Origin: Oceanipulchritudo sp049975345
GTDB taxonomy: Bacteria; Verrucomicrobiota; Verrucomicrobiia; Opitutales; Oceanipulchritudinaceae
Length of the DNA: 64,000 nucleotides
NCBI GenBank assembly: GCA_049975345.1
Contig: JBNGDP010000001.1
Coordinates: 1-64,000 of the forward strand
Direction: 5' to 3'
A model generated the notes under the pieces. That model ran no database searches and had not been told where the DNA came from. It was given only the letters and a program-made list of their open reading frames with translations. Below, one piece after another: positions 1 to 7,789 of this stretch (position 1 is the first letter of the stretch; each line of letters opens with the position of its first letter). A program made the position numbers and the translations under genes.

Positions 1-166
1 TGAAGCTGTTGTCCGACTCCTTGTCGCCTTCAACATCACCATCCCAGTGCAGATAGGACATATCCACGAAGCCCTCGAGAGCGATATTCTCCGTCAGGCT
101 GATTGCAGCGTTGACGCCGGTAAAGGCGGCAAGCATGGCAGATACAAGAATGAGTTTGTTTTTCAT
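1..166 (-). CDS. Outer-membrane beta-barrel protein, N-terminal part (runs off window)
   Basis: Only the first 55 codons are present; the gene runs off the left edge. The product opens with Met-Lys-Asn-Lys, a hydrophobic stretch and an Ala-rich end (VNA-A), a typical Sec signal peptide of about 20 residues. The mature start (ISLTENIALEGFVDMSYLHW) has the alternating, aromatic-rich pattern of a porin-like beta strand. The leader upstream of the ATG is A/C-rich with repeated ACAAAC-like words and no Shine-Dalgarno sequence, much like the leader of the TorF-like gene at 907-1590. Family cannot be set from this fragment; an outer-membrane protein is the likely class. Confidence 0.6.
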   Translation of the reverse strand, partial: MKNKLILVSAMLAAFTGVNAAISLTENIALEGFVDMSYLHWDGDVEGDKESDNSF

Positions 167-245
167 CTGTATTGTTATTGTAGTTTAGTTTGTTTGTTTT
201 GTTTCCCAGCGAGCTGGCAGACAGTCACGTGCGCCGCCTGTCAGT

Positions 246-737
246 TCACTCGAAATCCGGTTTCTGGAAGGAAACCACGCTTCCGTCGCGGAAGCTGACC
301 TTGCCCCGGATGCGGTTTCCCTGGATGTTGCCCTCGTAGAAATAGACAAGATCCACCTTTGGCTTGAGCGAGCGCACGGTGCGCGTCGGCTCCCCTAAAA
401 TATTCACCACCTCTTCGGGCGACAGTCCGTTCTTCACGGACTGCCACGGTTCGGGGCGGGTCCAGGCCTCGTTGACCCAGGCATGACGGACGAAGGGATT
501 CAGCTTGTCCACCGAGACCCAGGATTCCTTCTCCTGTTCGGCCGCCTCGACCCGTTCCTTCACCTGCGCGGATTCGGCCTCGGCATCCGCCAGGCGCGCC
601 TCCAGCGCGGATACGCGCGCCTCCAGGTCCCCAACCCGCTCCTCCATCGTCTGCGCATGCGCGAAAGCCGAAATGAAGAGCGAAGAAGAGACGAGGACCA
701 CACGGTTAAAGAGCACCCTCTTTTCAGTCCTAACCAT
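246..737 (-). CDS. Secreted coiled-coil protein with BamE/SmpA-like C-terminal domain
   Basis: A 163-residue protein. I chose the ATG at 737 because it is followed at once by a basic, hydrophobic signal peptide ending near AFAHAQ; an in-frame ATG at 794 would add 19 residues in front of that signal. Mature residues about 30-70 are a heptad-rich, acidic coiled coil (MEERVGDLEARVSALEARL). The C-terminal 60 residues (GLSPEEVVNILGEPTRTV, then a YFYEG and a final VVSFQKPDFE) resemble the SmpA/OmlA/BamE fold, in which a short helix pair packs on a three-strand sheet. There is no lipobox cysteine, so unlike BamE it is probably periplasmic rather than lipid-anchored. A structural envelope role is inferred. 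Confidence 0.65.
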   Translation of the reverse strand: MVRTEKRVLFNRVVLVSSSLFISAFAHAQTMEERVGDLEARVSALEARLADAEAESAQVKERVEAAEQEKESWVSVDKLNPFVRHAWVNEAWTRPEPWQSVKNGLSPEEVVNILGEPTRTVRSLKPKVDLVYFYEGNIQGNRIRGKVSFRDGSVVSFQKPDFE

Positions 738-844
738 AAAAAACTTTCGTAATCGTACTGAGAGAATTCCTACAGGCAAGCTTTTTCCGGACATATTTCT
801 GGGCTTTACCCCCCATGGGATTCAACGGGATTTTTCCTTCATGG

Positions 845-877
845 AAAAGGCACGCGCCCGAAGGGCGGACGCGTGCC
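845..877 (-). terminator. Intrinsic terminator after the TorF-like gene
   Basis: Arms at 849-856 and 870-877 (GGCACGCG and its complement) form an 8-bp stem, extended by a CCG/CGG inner pairing. On the minus strand the stem is followed by four T. It lies 30 bases past the stop of the gene at 907-1590 and would end that transcript. Confidence 0.7.
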
Positions 878-906
878 CTGTGAAGTATTGAAGAACCGCT
901 ACAGAT

Positions 907-1590
907 TTAGAAACCGGCGGTGAAGCTGGCGGCAAGGGTGAACTTGCCCTTGCTGCTGTCCGTCACCAACCCGTCATCCGCGTCCGTTCCGTAGTAGTTG
1001 ACGCCCACGCTGGCGGAGGCGTTGTCGGTGAAGGTGTAGACATAAGCCGCACCGGCACCGTAGTAAAGGTAATCATCCCCCTCGTCGGGGTCGACGTACC
1101 CGACGTATGCGGACAGGTCGATCGAGCTGGTTTCGTCAACCTCGATGATGTAACCGCCGGAAGCTTCAATGGTGAAGGTTTCCAGGTCGTCATCATAGAA
1201 CACATACACGGCCGGGCTCAGGGGAACCTCGAAGCTGAGGCCGCCGTAGATCTCGATGGTGTCCTCCCAGTCACCGTTGGTGTAGGTGTAGTAGGTAAGC
1301 CCGACATCGGCGCTCAGGGTTTCGTTGATGCCGAAGGAATAGCCGCCGTAGAGGTCGACCTCGGATTCCAGCTCCTCGTCATCCTCGAAGGGCAGCGCGG
1401 CCCAGACACCGGCGTAGAAACCGCCGTAACTGACGTCGACGGAAGGGGCGGCATACTCGTCGGCCAGGCGGACGCCGCGGAAAATGTAGTCAGATTCCCA
1501 TGCCAGGGTGGAACTGATCGACAGTTCCTCACCGGAGGCCAGGGAAGCGACACCAAGAATGCCACCAAGGATAGCAATCGTCTTTTTCAT
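907..1590 (-). CDS. TorF-family putative outer-membrane porin
   Basis: A 227-residue protein with a signal peptide (MKKTIAILGGILGVASLASG, cut before EELSIS). The mature start, WESDYIFRGVRLADEYAAPS, is the hallmark opening of the TorF/TIGR02001 putative porin family (W-x-S-D-Y-x-x-R-G). The rest alternates aromatic and small residues, is strongly acidic (many D/E), and ends in aromatic Phe, as expected for a barrel recognised by the BAM complex. The start at 1590 was chosen over an in-frame ATG at 1668 because the latter places 26 extra residues before the signal peptide. The leader (CAACTACAAACAAACTG) has no Shine-Dalgarno sequence. A terminator follows at 845-877. Substrate is unknown. Confidence 0.8.
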   Translation of the reverse strand: MKKTIAILGGILGVASLASGEELSISSTLAWESDYIFRGVRLADEYAAPSVDVSYGGFYAGVWAALPFEDDEELESEVDLYGGYSFGINETLSADVGLTYYTYTNGDWEDTIEIYGGLSFEVPLSPAVYVFYDDDLETFTIEASGGYIIEVDETSSIDLSAYVGYVDPDEGDDYLYYGAGAAYVYTFTDNASASVGVNYYGTDADDGLVTDSSKGKFTLAASFTAGF

Positions 1591-1802
1591 GATATTCAGT
1601 TTGTTTGTAGTTGTGGTTTTCAGTCTTGAACAACCTCCCAATGACAGGGATTGATTGAAAAATGTCAATGTTGAAAAGCCGGTTCCGTTCCAAGTCGGAA
1701 GACCGGGGGATTTTTTTTTAAATCTTCCTTACAATCGGTAGGACTCCGAAATGGCCGCAGATGGTTATTGTCAAGCGGGGGGATTTCGGGCAAGCTGGCG
1801 GC

Positions 1803-2795
1803 ATGATGCAATCGAGTGTGACAGCGGAACCCGTCACGGATCAATTGACGCAATTGAAGCGGTACACGACCGTGGTGGCGGACACCGGGGATTTTGAATC
1901 CATAAGGAAATACGAGCCGCAGGATGCCACGACCAACCCGACGTTGATCTACAAGGCGGTCCAGATGGAGACGTATTCCCATCTTCTGGAAAAGGCGGCT
2001 GAAATGGCGGAAAAAGAGGGCAATCACGGGACGGTTCTCGTGGAAAGCGTCCTGGACCATTTGTTGGTATTGTTCGGGAAGGAAATCCTGAACATCATTC
2101 CGGGCCGGGTTTCCACGGAAGTGGATGCGCGCCTCTCCTTCGATGTGCAGGGAACCGTGGAAAAGGCCCGCCATGTCATCCAACTCTTTGACAGCCAGAA
2201 AATTGACCGCAGCCGTGTGCTGATCAAGATCGCCGCCACCTGGGAGGGCCTGCAGGCCGCCCGAATCCTTGAAAAGGAGGGCATCCACTGCAACCTGACG
2301 CTCCTTTTCTGCCTTGTCCAGGCAATCACGGCAGCCGAGCATGGATGCACCCTGATCAGCCCGTTTGTCGGGAGGATTCTCGACTGGTACCGGGCGGAAA
2401 CAGGGGCCGAATACACATCGGAGAACGATCCGGGGGTACAGTCGATCACCCAGATCTACCATTATCTGAAGCACTACGATCTGGAAACACAGGTCATGGG
2501 GGCCAGCTTCCGCAATATCGGTCAAATCCGCGCCTTGGCGGGATGCGATCTGTTGACGATCAGTCCCGAATTGTTGGAAGATTTGAAGAATTCCGGGGAA
2601 CCCCTCGAGCGCCGCCTTTCCGTCGAAAGGGCCAAAGCCGAACCCATCCAGCGGATGGAAATCGATGAAAAGACCTTTCGCTGGCATCTGAATGCCGACC
2701 CGATGGCGACCGACAAACTGGCTGAAGGGATCCGGAAATTCGCTGCGGACACCGAGAACCTGACCGACTTGATCGACAGGGAAATTATTGATTAA
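1803..2795 (+). CDS. tal: Transaldolase
   Basis: A 330-residue class I transaldolase of the pentose-phosphate pathway, transferring a dihydroxyacetone unit from sedoheptulose-7-phosphate to glyceraldehyde-3-phosphate. It is collinear with E. coli TalB: YTTVVADTGD near the N-terminus, QDATTNP, GRVSTEVDARLS, the Schiff-base lysine in LIKIAATW (about K142), NLTLLFCLVQA, SPFVGRILDWY and MGASFRNIGQI. The C-terminal HLNADPMATDKLAEGIRKFA is also conserved. Two tandem ATGs occur at 1803 and 1806; an ATG at 1761 would add a 14-residue tail absent from the family. The gene is divergent from the TorF-like gene across a 212-base spacer and is followed 17 bases later by the Dabb gene. Confidence 0.97.
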   Translation: MMQSSVTAEPVTDQLTQLKRYTTVVADTGDFESIRKYEPQDATTNPTLIYKAVQMETYSHLLEKAAEMAEKEGNHGTVLVESVLDHLLVLFGKEILNIIPGRVSTEVDARLSFDVQGTVEKARHVIQLFDSQKIDRSRVLIKIAATWEGLQAARILEKEGIHCNLTLLFCLVQAITAAEHGCTLISPFVGRILDWYRAETGAEYTSENDPGVQSITQIYHYLKHYDLETQVMGASFRNIGQIRALAGCDLLTISPELLEDLKNSGEPLERRLSVERAKAEPIQRMEIDEKTFRWHLNADPMATDKLAEGIRKFAADTENLTDLIDREIID

Positions 2796-2812
2796 CAATA
2801 GTTTAAACAAAA

Positions 2813-3115
2813 ATGATCATCCATCTGGTCTTTTTCAAGATGCTTCCGGCAGCAGAGGGGGCCGGCGGCCCGGAAAACGCGGAAAAACTCGCTGCCATGC
2901 TCCGGGCCTTGCCTGGAAGCATCCCGGAACTGGTTGAACTGGAGGCCGGAACCGATTTCAGCCGGAGTGCCGCCTCATACGACCTCGGGCTCCTCACAAA
3001 ATTCCGGAACCGCGAGGATCTCGAGCGCTACCGGGTCCACCCGGAGCATCAGAAAGTGGTCGAATTTGTCCGGAAGACGACCGGGGACCGGGCCGTGGTC
3101 GATTTTGAGACCTGA
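2813..3115 (+). CDS. Dabb-family (stress-responsive A/B barrel) protein
   Basis: A 100-residue single-domain protein starting MIIHLVFFKM, the first strand of the dimeric alpha/beta-barrel (Dabb) fold. Other family marks are SIPELVELEAGTDF, SYDLGLLTKFRNREDLERY and HPEHQKVVEFVRK, the last being the conserved HPxH segment that closes the barrel. It lies 17 bases after transaldolase and probably shares its transcript. Dabb proteins are small dimers of varied, often unknown function, so no reaction is assigned. The ATG follows an A-rich run (TTTAAACAAA) with no clear Shine-Dalgarno sequence. A long inverted repeat (3130-3211) separates its end from the convergent glgE. Confidence 0.85.
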   Translation: MIIHLVFFKMLPAAEGAGGPENAEKLAAMLRALPGSIPELVELEAGTDFSRSAASYDLGLLTKFRNREDLERYRVHPEHQKVVEFVRKTTGDRAVVDFET

Positions 3116-3129
3116 ACAGGAACCCTGAT

Positions 3130-3211
3130 CCCCTTCATCCCCTTCATCCCTGATGAAACAACCGCCTTTGAGCGGCGGGGGGAATTATCAGGGATGAAGG
3201 GGATGAAGAGG
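3130..3211. terminator. 25-bp inverted repeat between convergent genes (bidirectional terminator-like)
   Basis: Arms at 3130-3154 and 3187-3211 pair over 25 positions with one mismatch and a 32-base loop. Each arm contains a direct repeat of CCCCTTCAT (or its complement), and the loop carries its own small hairpin (CCGCC...GGCGG). The element fills the gap between the Dabb gene (plus) and glgE (minus), so it would serve both transcripts. There is no clean T-run. The arms are unusually long for a simple terminator and could be a dispersed intergenic repeat. Confidence 0.6.
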
Positions 3212-3212
3212 A

Positions 3213-5183
3213 TTATATGAGCACTTGAAAAATATGCGCCGGGCTGCGGCGGGGATCGAGCTGGACAAAATTCTGGGTGCCGCGCCAGTCGTACTCGGGC
3301 TGGACCGGATCATATAAGTCCTTGACCTTGAAAGCCTTGTCTGGACCGATCCCCATTTCCCCGAGGGGCAGCAGGAGGTTTCCGGACTGGGTATGGTGCC
3401 AGTCAAAACTGACTACCATGAGCAGCTGATCACGCCGGTCCGGAGTCTGCTTCAAATAAGCGAGGATCCGGGGATTATCACAATCAACAAAGCGGATGTT
3501 TTCGGTGCGCTGAAGAGCGGGATGGGTGTTGCGGGCGTGGTTCACGCGGGCAATTTCGTTCTTCAGGTTGCCCGGGCGGTCCCAGTCCCAGTTTTTCAGC
3601 TCGTATTTCTCGTTGTGATTGTACTCCTCCTTGCCGGGAAACGGCTCCTGTTCCATGAGTTCGAAGGCGGGGCCGTAGATACCCGTGTTGGAGGAGAGGG
3701 TTGCGGCGAGGATATACCGCGCCATGAAGGTGGCACGATTGCCATGCTGGAGGTCCTCGTGGAGAATATCCGGGGTGTTGGGCCAGAAATTCGGTAAAAA
3801 AAAGTCTTTCACATCCGTTGAGGTCAATTCCTCGACATAGGCCCGCACCTCCTGCGGGTGATTGCGCCAGGTGAAGTAGGTGTATCCCTGGGTAAAGCCG
3901 GCCTTGGCCAGCCGGTACTTGCGCTTGGGCCGGGTAAAGGCTTCCGAAAGGAAGAGAACTTCCGGATGCTCCCTTTTCAGTTCCATGATGCACCAGCGCC
4001 AGAACTCCATCGGCTTGGTATGGGGATTATCAACCCGGAAAATCTTCACCCCGGCCTCAATCCAGAAGTCAAAGATGCTTTTCAACTCCACCCAGAGGGC
4101 TCTCCAGTCCTCCGTTTCAAAGTCAAAGGGCAGGATGTCCTGGTATTTTTTGGGCGGATTCTCGGCATATTGCACGGTCCCGTCGGGGCGCCATTTGAAC
4201 CATTGCGGGTGCTCCTTGACATACGGGTGGTCCGGGGCGCATTGGAACGCGATGTCCAGGGCCACCTCCAGGCCGTATTCCCCCGCTTCCCGCAGCAGGT
4301 TCTGGAATTCCGCCATGGTTCCCAGTTGGGGATGGATCGCCTTGTGGCCGCCTTCCGCCGAACCGATGGCCCACGGGCTGCCCACATCGGTCTCCGCGGC
4401 CTCGAGGGCATTGTTCCGCCCCTTGCGATGTATCCGCCCGATCGGATGGATCGGCGGGAAATAGACCACATTGAAGCCCATGCGGGCGATCTCCGGAAAC
4501 CGCCGGGCGGCGTCCTTGAAAGTGCCGTGGCGGGTGGCGTCGTCCGCGCAGGAACGGGGAAAAAACTCGTACCAGGTGCTGAAGTAGGCCCGCTCCCGCT
4601 CGACCATGAGGAGACAGACATGGCTGGCGGTCTGCCTTGAGCGGTCCGGCCATGCCCGGATCTTTTCATAAAATTCACGGCTGCGGACCAGCGACACCTT
4701 CTGAAGGAGGTCACGGGAATGGTCCCCGATGAAACGGGCCCATTCCCCGATCTGGCGGGCATCCCCGCCTGTGGCCCGCTCCGCGGCCTTGGCGACCAGC
4801 CCGGCCCCGATATCGAGCTCCACACCGATGCGGGGGTCACCCGCGTCCGATTTCTTGACAAAGCCGATGTGCCAGTTGCGAAAAGGATCCGACCAGCCAA
4901 GGACGCGGTATTCGTGGAGGCCTGGATGATCCGGTGAAAAGGATCCCGAGAATTCGTCGTTGCCCAGGTCCCGCATCGGGATTTCCTGCCACCGACCCCT
5001 GCCCTCGGGTCGGTAGGAGAGAACCACATCCAGATGGTCGTGCCCGTCCGCGATGACATGGGCAACCACATGAAAGGACTGCCCCTCGGGCCGCTTGACT
5101 GGAAACTGGCCCCCGCCGACGCAGGGCTGGATCTGGTCCACTACAACGCGGGCGGGCCCGGGGTATTTCTCGAGGGATTTCAT
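3213..5183 (-). CDS. glgE: Alpha-1,4-glucan:maltose-1-phosphate maltosyltransferase
   Basis: A 656-residue GH13_3 enzyme that adds maltosyl units from alpha-maltose-1-phosphate to the non-reducing end of alpha-1,4-glucans. Residues 11-110 match the N-terminal beta-sandwich; the catalytic barrel begins near residue 200. Diagnostic motifs are FPPIHPIGR (242-250), VALDIAFQCAPDHP (307-320), KIFRVDNPHTKP (380-391) with nucleophile D385, and LFLSEAFTRP (410-419) with acid/base E414. AENPPKKYQDI is a GlgE-specific insertion segment. Its start overlaps the stop of the upstream glgM-like gene by four bases (ATGA), so the two are translationally coupled. No treS, pep2 or glgB is in the window, which points to the GlgM route for supplying maltose-1-phosphate. 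Confidence 0.96.
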   Translation of the reverse strand: MKSLEKYPGPARVVVDQIQPCVGGGQFPVKRPEGQSFHVVAHVIADGHDHLDVVLSYRPEGRGRWQEIPMRDLGNDEFSGSFSPDHPGLHEYRVLGWSDPFRNWHIGFVKKSDAGDPRIGVELDIGAGLVAKAAERATGGDARQIGEWARFIGDHSRDLLQKVSLVRSREFYEKIRAWPDRSRQTASHVCLLMVERERAYFSTWYEFFPRSCADDATRHGTFKDAARRFPEIARMGFNVVYFPPIHPIGRIHRKGRNNALEAAETDVGSPWAIGSAEGGHKAIHPQLGTMAEFQNLLREAGEYGLEVALDIAFQCAPDHPYVKEHPQWFKWRPDGTVQYAENPPKKYQDILPFDFETEDWRALWVELKSIFDFWIEAGVKIFRVDNPHTKPMEFWRWCIMELKREHPEVLFLSEAFTRPKRKYRLAKAGFTQGYTYFTWRNHPQEVRAYVEELTSTDVKDFFLPNFWPNTPDILHEDLQHGNRATFMARYILAATLSSNTGIYGPAFELMEQEPFPGKEEYNHNEKYELKNWDWDRPGNLKNEIARVNHARNTHPALQRTENIRFVDCDNPRILAYLKQTPDRRDQLLMVVSFDWHHTQSGNLLLPLGEMGIGPDKAFKVKDLYDPVQPEYDWRGTQNFVQLDPRRSPAHIFQVLI

Positions 5184-6376
5184 AGGGAAGCGTACAAATC
5201 CACCGTCTTTCGGGCGATGGCGGACCAGCTGAACGTCTTGATGGCGCGTTCACGGCCCGCCCTGGCAAAGGCCGCGCGCCGGTCCGGATCGGCCATCAGG
5301 CGGTTGATGTTGTGGGCGAGATCCTGCGCGAAATGTCCGGGTTCCAGAGGAGTAAAGGGCGACTCATGGAGTTGCGCGACCGGGACAAGGAAGCCCGTCT
5401 GGTCATGCACCACGACTTCCGGGATCCCGCCAACACTGGCGGCGACGACCGGGGTTTCGCAGGCCATCGCTTCGAGGTTGATGATCCCAAACGGCTCATA
5501 AATCGACGGGCAACAGAAGACGTCCGCCCCGGAATAGAGCTGGATGACCGTCTCCTTGTCCACCATTTCATCAATCCAGAAAACGCCTTCGCGGTTTTTG
5601 CATGCCTGCTCCACCGCGGTCCTCATCTCGATGGCGATCTCGGGTGTGTCGGGAGCTCCCGCGCAGAGCACGACCTGAAAACCCGGATCCATGTGCCGGA
5701 TCGCCTCCACCAGGTAGATGATCCCCTTTTGCCGGGTGATCCGGCCGACAAAGAGCACGAACGGTTTCCGCGGATCAACGCCGTACTTGCGCAGGGCCGG
5801 GGAGGGATCCACTTTCCGGTATTCGTTGGGATCAATGCCGTTGTAGATGATATGGACCTTGCCCGGATCCACATGGAAATGCTGCAGCACATCCTTGCGG
5901 GTCCCTTCGGAAACGGCAATCACCGCATCCGCCATCTCGATGGCGGTCCTTTCCACCCAGCAGCTGAAATCATAACCACCGCCCAGTTGCTCACGCTTCC
6001 ACGGCCGGAGGGGCTCCAGGGAATGGACCGTGATCACCAGGGGAATACCATAGTTGAGCTTGGCCATGATCCCGCCCAGGTGCGTGTACCAGGTATGGCA
6101 ATGGACGATATCCGCATCGATTTTCCGGGTGTTGAAATCGATCCCGCGCCTGGCTGCGCCAAAGACGCTGACCAGGGGCTTCGGACAGGTATAGCCGGCG
6201 GTGTCGACCTGGCTGCCATGGACGGAAAGGTTCGGACCTTCCATGTCCTGATCCCCGAAGCAGCGCACCTCAACGGGCAGCAGTCTGGAGAGTTCCCGGC
6301 TGAGATAATCGACATGCACCCCGGCACCGCCGTAGATGTGAGGTGGATATTCGTTCGTCAATAAAAGGGCTTTCAT
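5180..6376 (-). CDS. GlgM/GlgA-type GT4 glycosyltransferase (probable maltose-1-phosphate synthase)
   Basis: A 398-residue GT-B retaining glycosyltransferase of family GT4, similar to the actinobacterial short GlgA/GlgM group. N-terminal EYPPHIYGGAGVHV (9-22) is the glycine-rich acceptor-side loop; HCHTWYTHLGG (93-102) follows; GRITRQKG (211-218) is the phosphate-binding R/K motif; E294-PFGIINL-E302 is the EX7E motif. In mycobacteria this family makes alpha-maltose-1-phosphate from ADP-glucose and glucose-1-phosphate. Direct coupling to glgE (four-base overlap) supports that role here over plain glycogen synthase. The start also overlaps the exosortase stop (TGATG). Sequence alone cannot separate GlgM from GlgA, so I leave the symbol empty. 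Confidence 0.88.
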   Translation of the reverse strand: MKALLLTNEYPPHIYGGAGVHVDYLSRELSRLLPVEVRCFGDQDMEGPNLSVHGSQVDTAGYTCPKPLVSVFGAARRGIDFNTRKIDADIVHCHTWYTHLGGIMAKLNYGIPLVITVHSLEPLRPWKREQLGGGYDFSCWVERTAIEMADAVIAVSEGTRKDVLQHFHVDPGKVHIIYNGIDPNEYRKVDPSPALRKYGVDPRKPFVLFVGRITRQKGIIYLVEAIRHMDPGFQVVLCAGAPDTPEIAIEMRTAVEQACKNREGVFWIDEMVDKETVIQLYSGADVFCCPSIYEPFGIINLEAMACETPVVAASVGGIPEVVVHDQTGFLVPVAQLHESPFTPLEPGHFAQDLAHNINRLMADPDRRAAFARAGRERAIKTFSWSAIARKTVDLYASL

Positions 6377-7407
6377 CAGACCTTCTGCTCCTGCTCTGGC
6401 TCGTGCTCTGGCTCCTGCTCCTCCGGCGGAAGCTCATACTCCAGACGGATACTGAAAAGCTTCACCAGGACCAGCAGGCAGATGACCGTCAATCCAAGCA
6501 CGACCCAGCCTGTAAAGTCATGGACATTGCCAAGATCCATGCCGAAGAGCACAACATGGGACTCAAGCCCGTCGGGCCCCTTTGCATAGGCCCATGCCGT
6601 CAGGAACAGGCTGCGGAAGATGTTGTTGATAAAGGCGAACAACATGGCCGTGGCCACCAGGAAGACTTTCTTCCAGAAACGGCTGAAATAAACCGCGCCC
6701 AGGAATGAACCGGCAAAGAGGCAGGCGGTGAGGGAGCGGATTCCCGAGCAGGCATCCTCCACTCCCACATCGCCGAGGGGCAGCTTGAGCACACTGCCCT
6801 CCCGCACCACGGCGAAGCCGAGGATGTCGAAAACCTGGTAAACCACGATGGCCACCTTGTTCATCAGGAACGTACGGATGATCTTGTCGATGGCCCCGAA
6901 CATGGGCACCGAAAGCATCCAGATGAGGGCAGGAAAAAGGAAAAGCATGGCGAGCTGCCACCGTTCGGCCAAGGGGATCTCCTCCCCGTTGGCCCGCTTG
7001 TCAAAGTAGAACCAGGCTCCCCCCAGCACGATGTTGGCATAGCCGAAGGCGAGAAAATTGGAGGTGATCAGGTTCTGCCCCTCCATCGCCCGGTACAACA
7101 ACCCGGCGAAAAAGCACAAAAGTCCCCCGCCCAGCATCAGGACGGATACAAGCCCCAGGCCGGGCTTCAGGAATCCCGCTCCGGCCCGGCCGGGATTGTC
7201 GTCCTCACCGCCCGAAACCAGCCCCTTGGAAAGCCTGGGCCAGCGTTCGTACAGGACATAGGCCACAAAGAGGGGCACAATGAATCCAAAGGCGTATTCA
7301 TCCCGGATTTTCCACCAGAAGTGCTGGTCCCAGATCAAATAGGCGGACAATGCGGCAAGGGCATAGGCGGCCCACCGGGTCGAAGATGGAAGTTCCAGGA
7401 ATTTCAT
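6376..7407 (-). CDS. Exosortase/archaeosortase family membrane protein
   Basis: A 343-residue polytopic protein with about eight hydrophobic segments. The catalytic triad of the exosortase family is in place: Cys220 in VEDACSGIRSL, Arg265 in INNIFRSLFLTAW and His296 in NVHDFTGW. These enzymes process the C-terminal sorting tails (PEP-CTERM type) of exported proteins and usually sit in exopolysaccharide loci. The start at 7407 (MKFLELPSS) precedes the first membrane span; in-frame upstream ATGs only add a non-conserved basic tail. The extreme C-terminus is an acidic repeat (EEQEPEHEPEQEQ) encoded by a reiterated CTC/CTG-rich stretch at about 6380-6425. It is the first gene of an operon with glgM and glgE. 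The exosortase subtype is not determinable here. Confidence 0.9.
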   Translation of the reverse strand: MKFLELPSSTRWAAYALAALSAYLIWDQHFWWKIRDEYAFGFIVPLFVAYVLYERWPRLSKGLVSGGEDDNPGRAGAGFLKPGLGLVSVLMLGGGLLCFFAGLLYRAMEGQNLITSNFLAFGYANIVLGGAWFYFDKRANGEEIPLAERWQLAMLFLFPALIWMLSVPMFGAIDKIIRTFLMNKVAIVVYQVFDILGFAVVREGSVLKLPLGDVGVEDACSGIRSLTACLFAGSFLGAVYFSRFWKKVFLVATAMLFAFINNIFRSLFLTAWAYAKGPDGLESHVVLFGMDLGNVHDFTGWVVLGLTVICLLVLVKLFSIRLEYELPPEEQEPEHEPEQEQKV

Positions 7408-7564
7408 GGGATAAAATCTCGGGCACGTTGGCAAATGCCTTGGCCGAATACAAGACTGAATGGCCCTCATCGGATTGTCAGGGGACGGTCCGGGAAGCCC
7501 AATTTCGCCGAAAACCCCATTTTTGCTTGCCAAGGGGGGATTGGTGGCCTTGCTTCTCCCGCTT

Positions 7565-7753
7565 ATGACTACCGAGGAAACCCGTCAGAAGAACCCGTTG
7601 GATCTCACTCACCACGATGTGGAGATCCTTTCCCGCCATGTGACCGATACCGGCAAAATCCTCCCGCGCCGGATCACGGGACTCACCGCGCGCCAGCAGC
7701 GGCACATCACAAAGGTCATCAAGCAGGCCCGCAACCTGCTCCTCATGAAATAA
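7565..7753 (+). CDS. rpsR: 30S ribosomal protein bS18
   Basis: A 62-residue protein whose core, ILSRHVTDTGKILPRRITGL, then TARQQRHITKVIKQARNLLL, is the bS18 signature (GKI-LPRR-T, Q-R-I-x-x-A-I-K-x-AR). The ATG at 7565 gives the usual N-terminus just before the core; upstream ATGs in frame would add hydrophobic non-ribosomal sequence. It has no cysteine, so it is the zinc-free form. bS18 normally sits with rpsF, ssb and rplI; none is adjacent here. It is divergent from the exosortase operon and followed by the Sua5-type gene. Confidence 0.95.
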   Translation: MTTEETRQKNPLDLTHHDVEILSRHVTDTGKILPRRITGLTARQQRHITKVIKQARNLLLMK

Positions 7754-7789
7754 AGGGGGGGCGCCCCCGGCGGAACCCCGGCGGTTCTC

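Noticed and set aside
1663..1668. TTGACA hexamer (minus strand) upstream of the TorF-like gene
   Set aside because: No acceptable -10 box lies 15-18 bases downstream, so I did not call a promoter.
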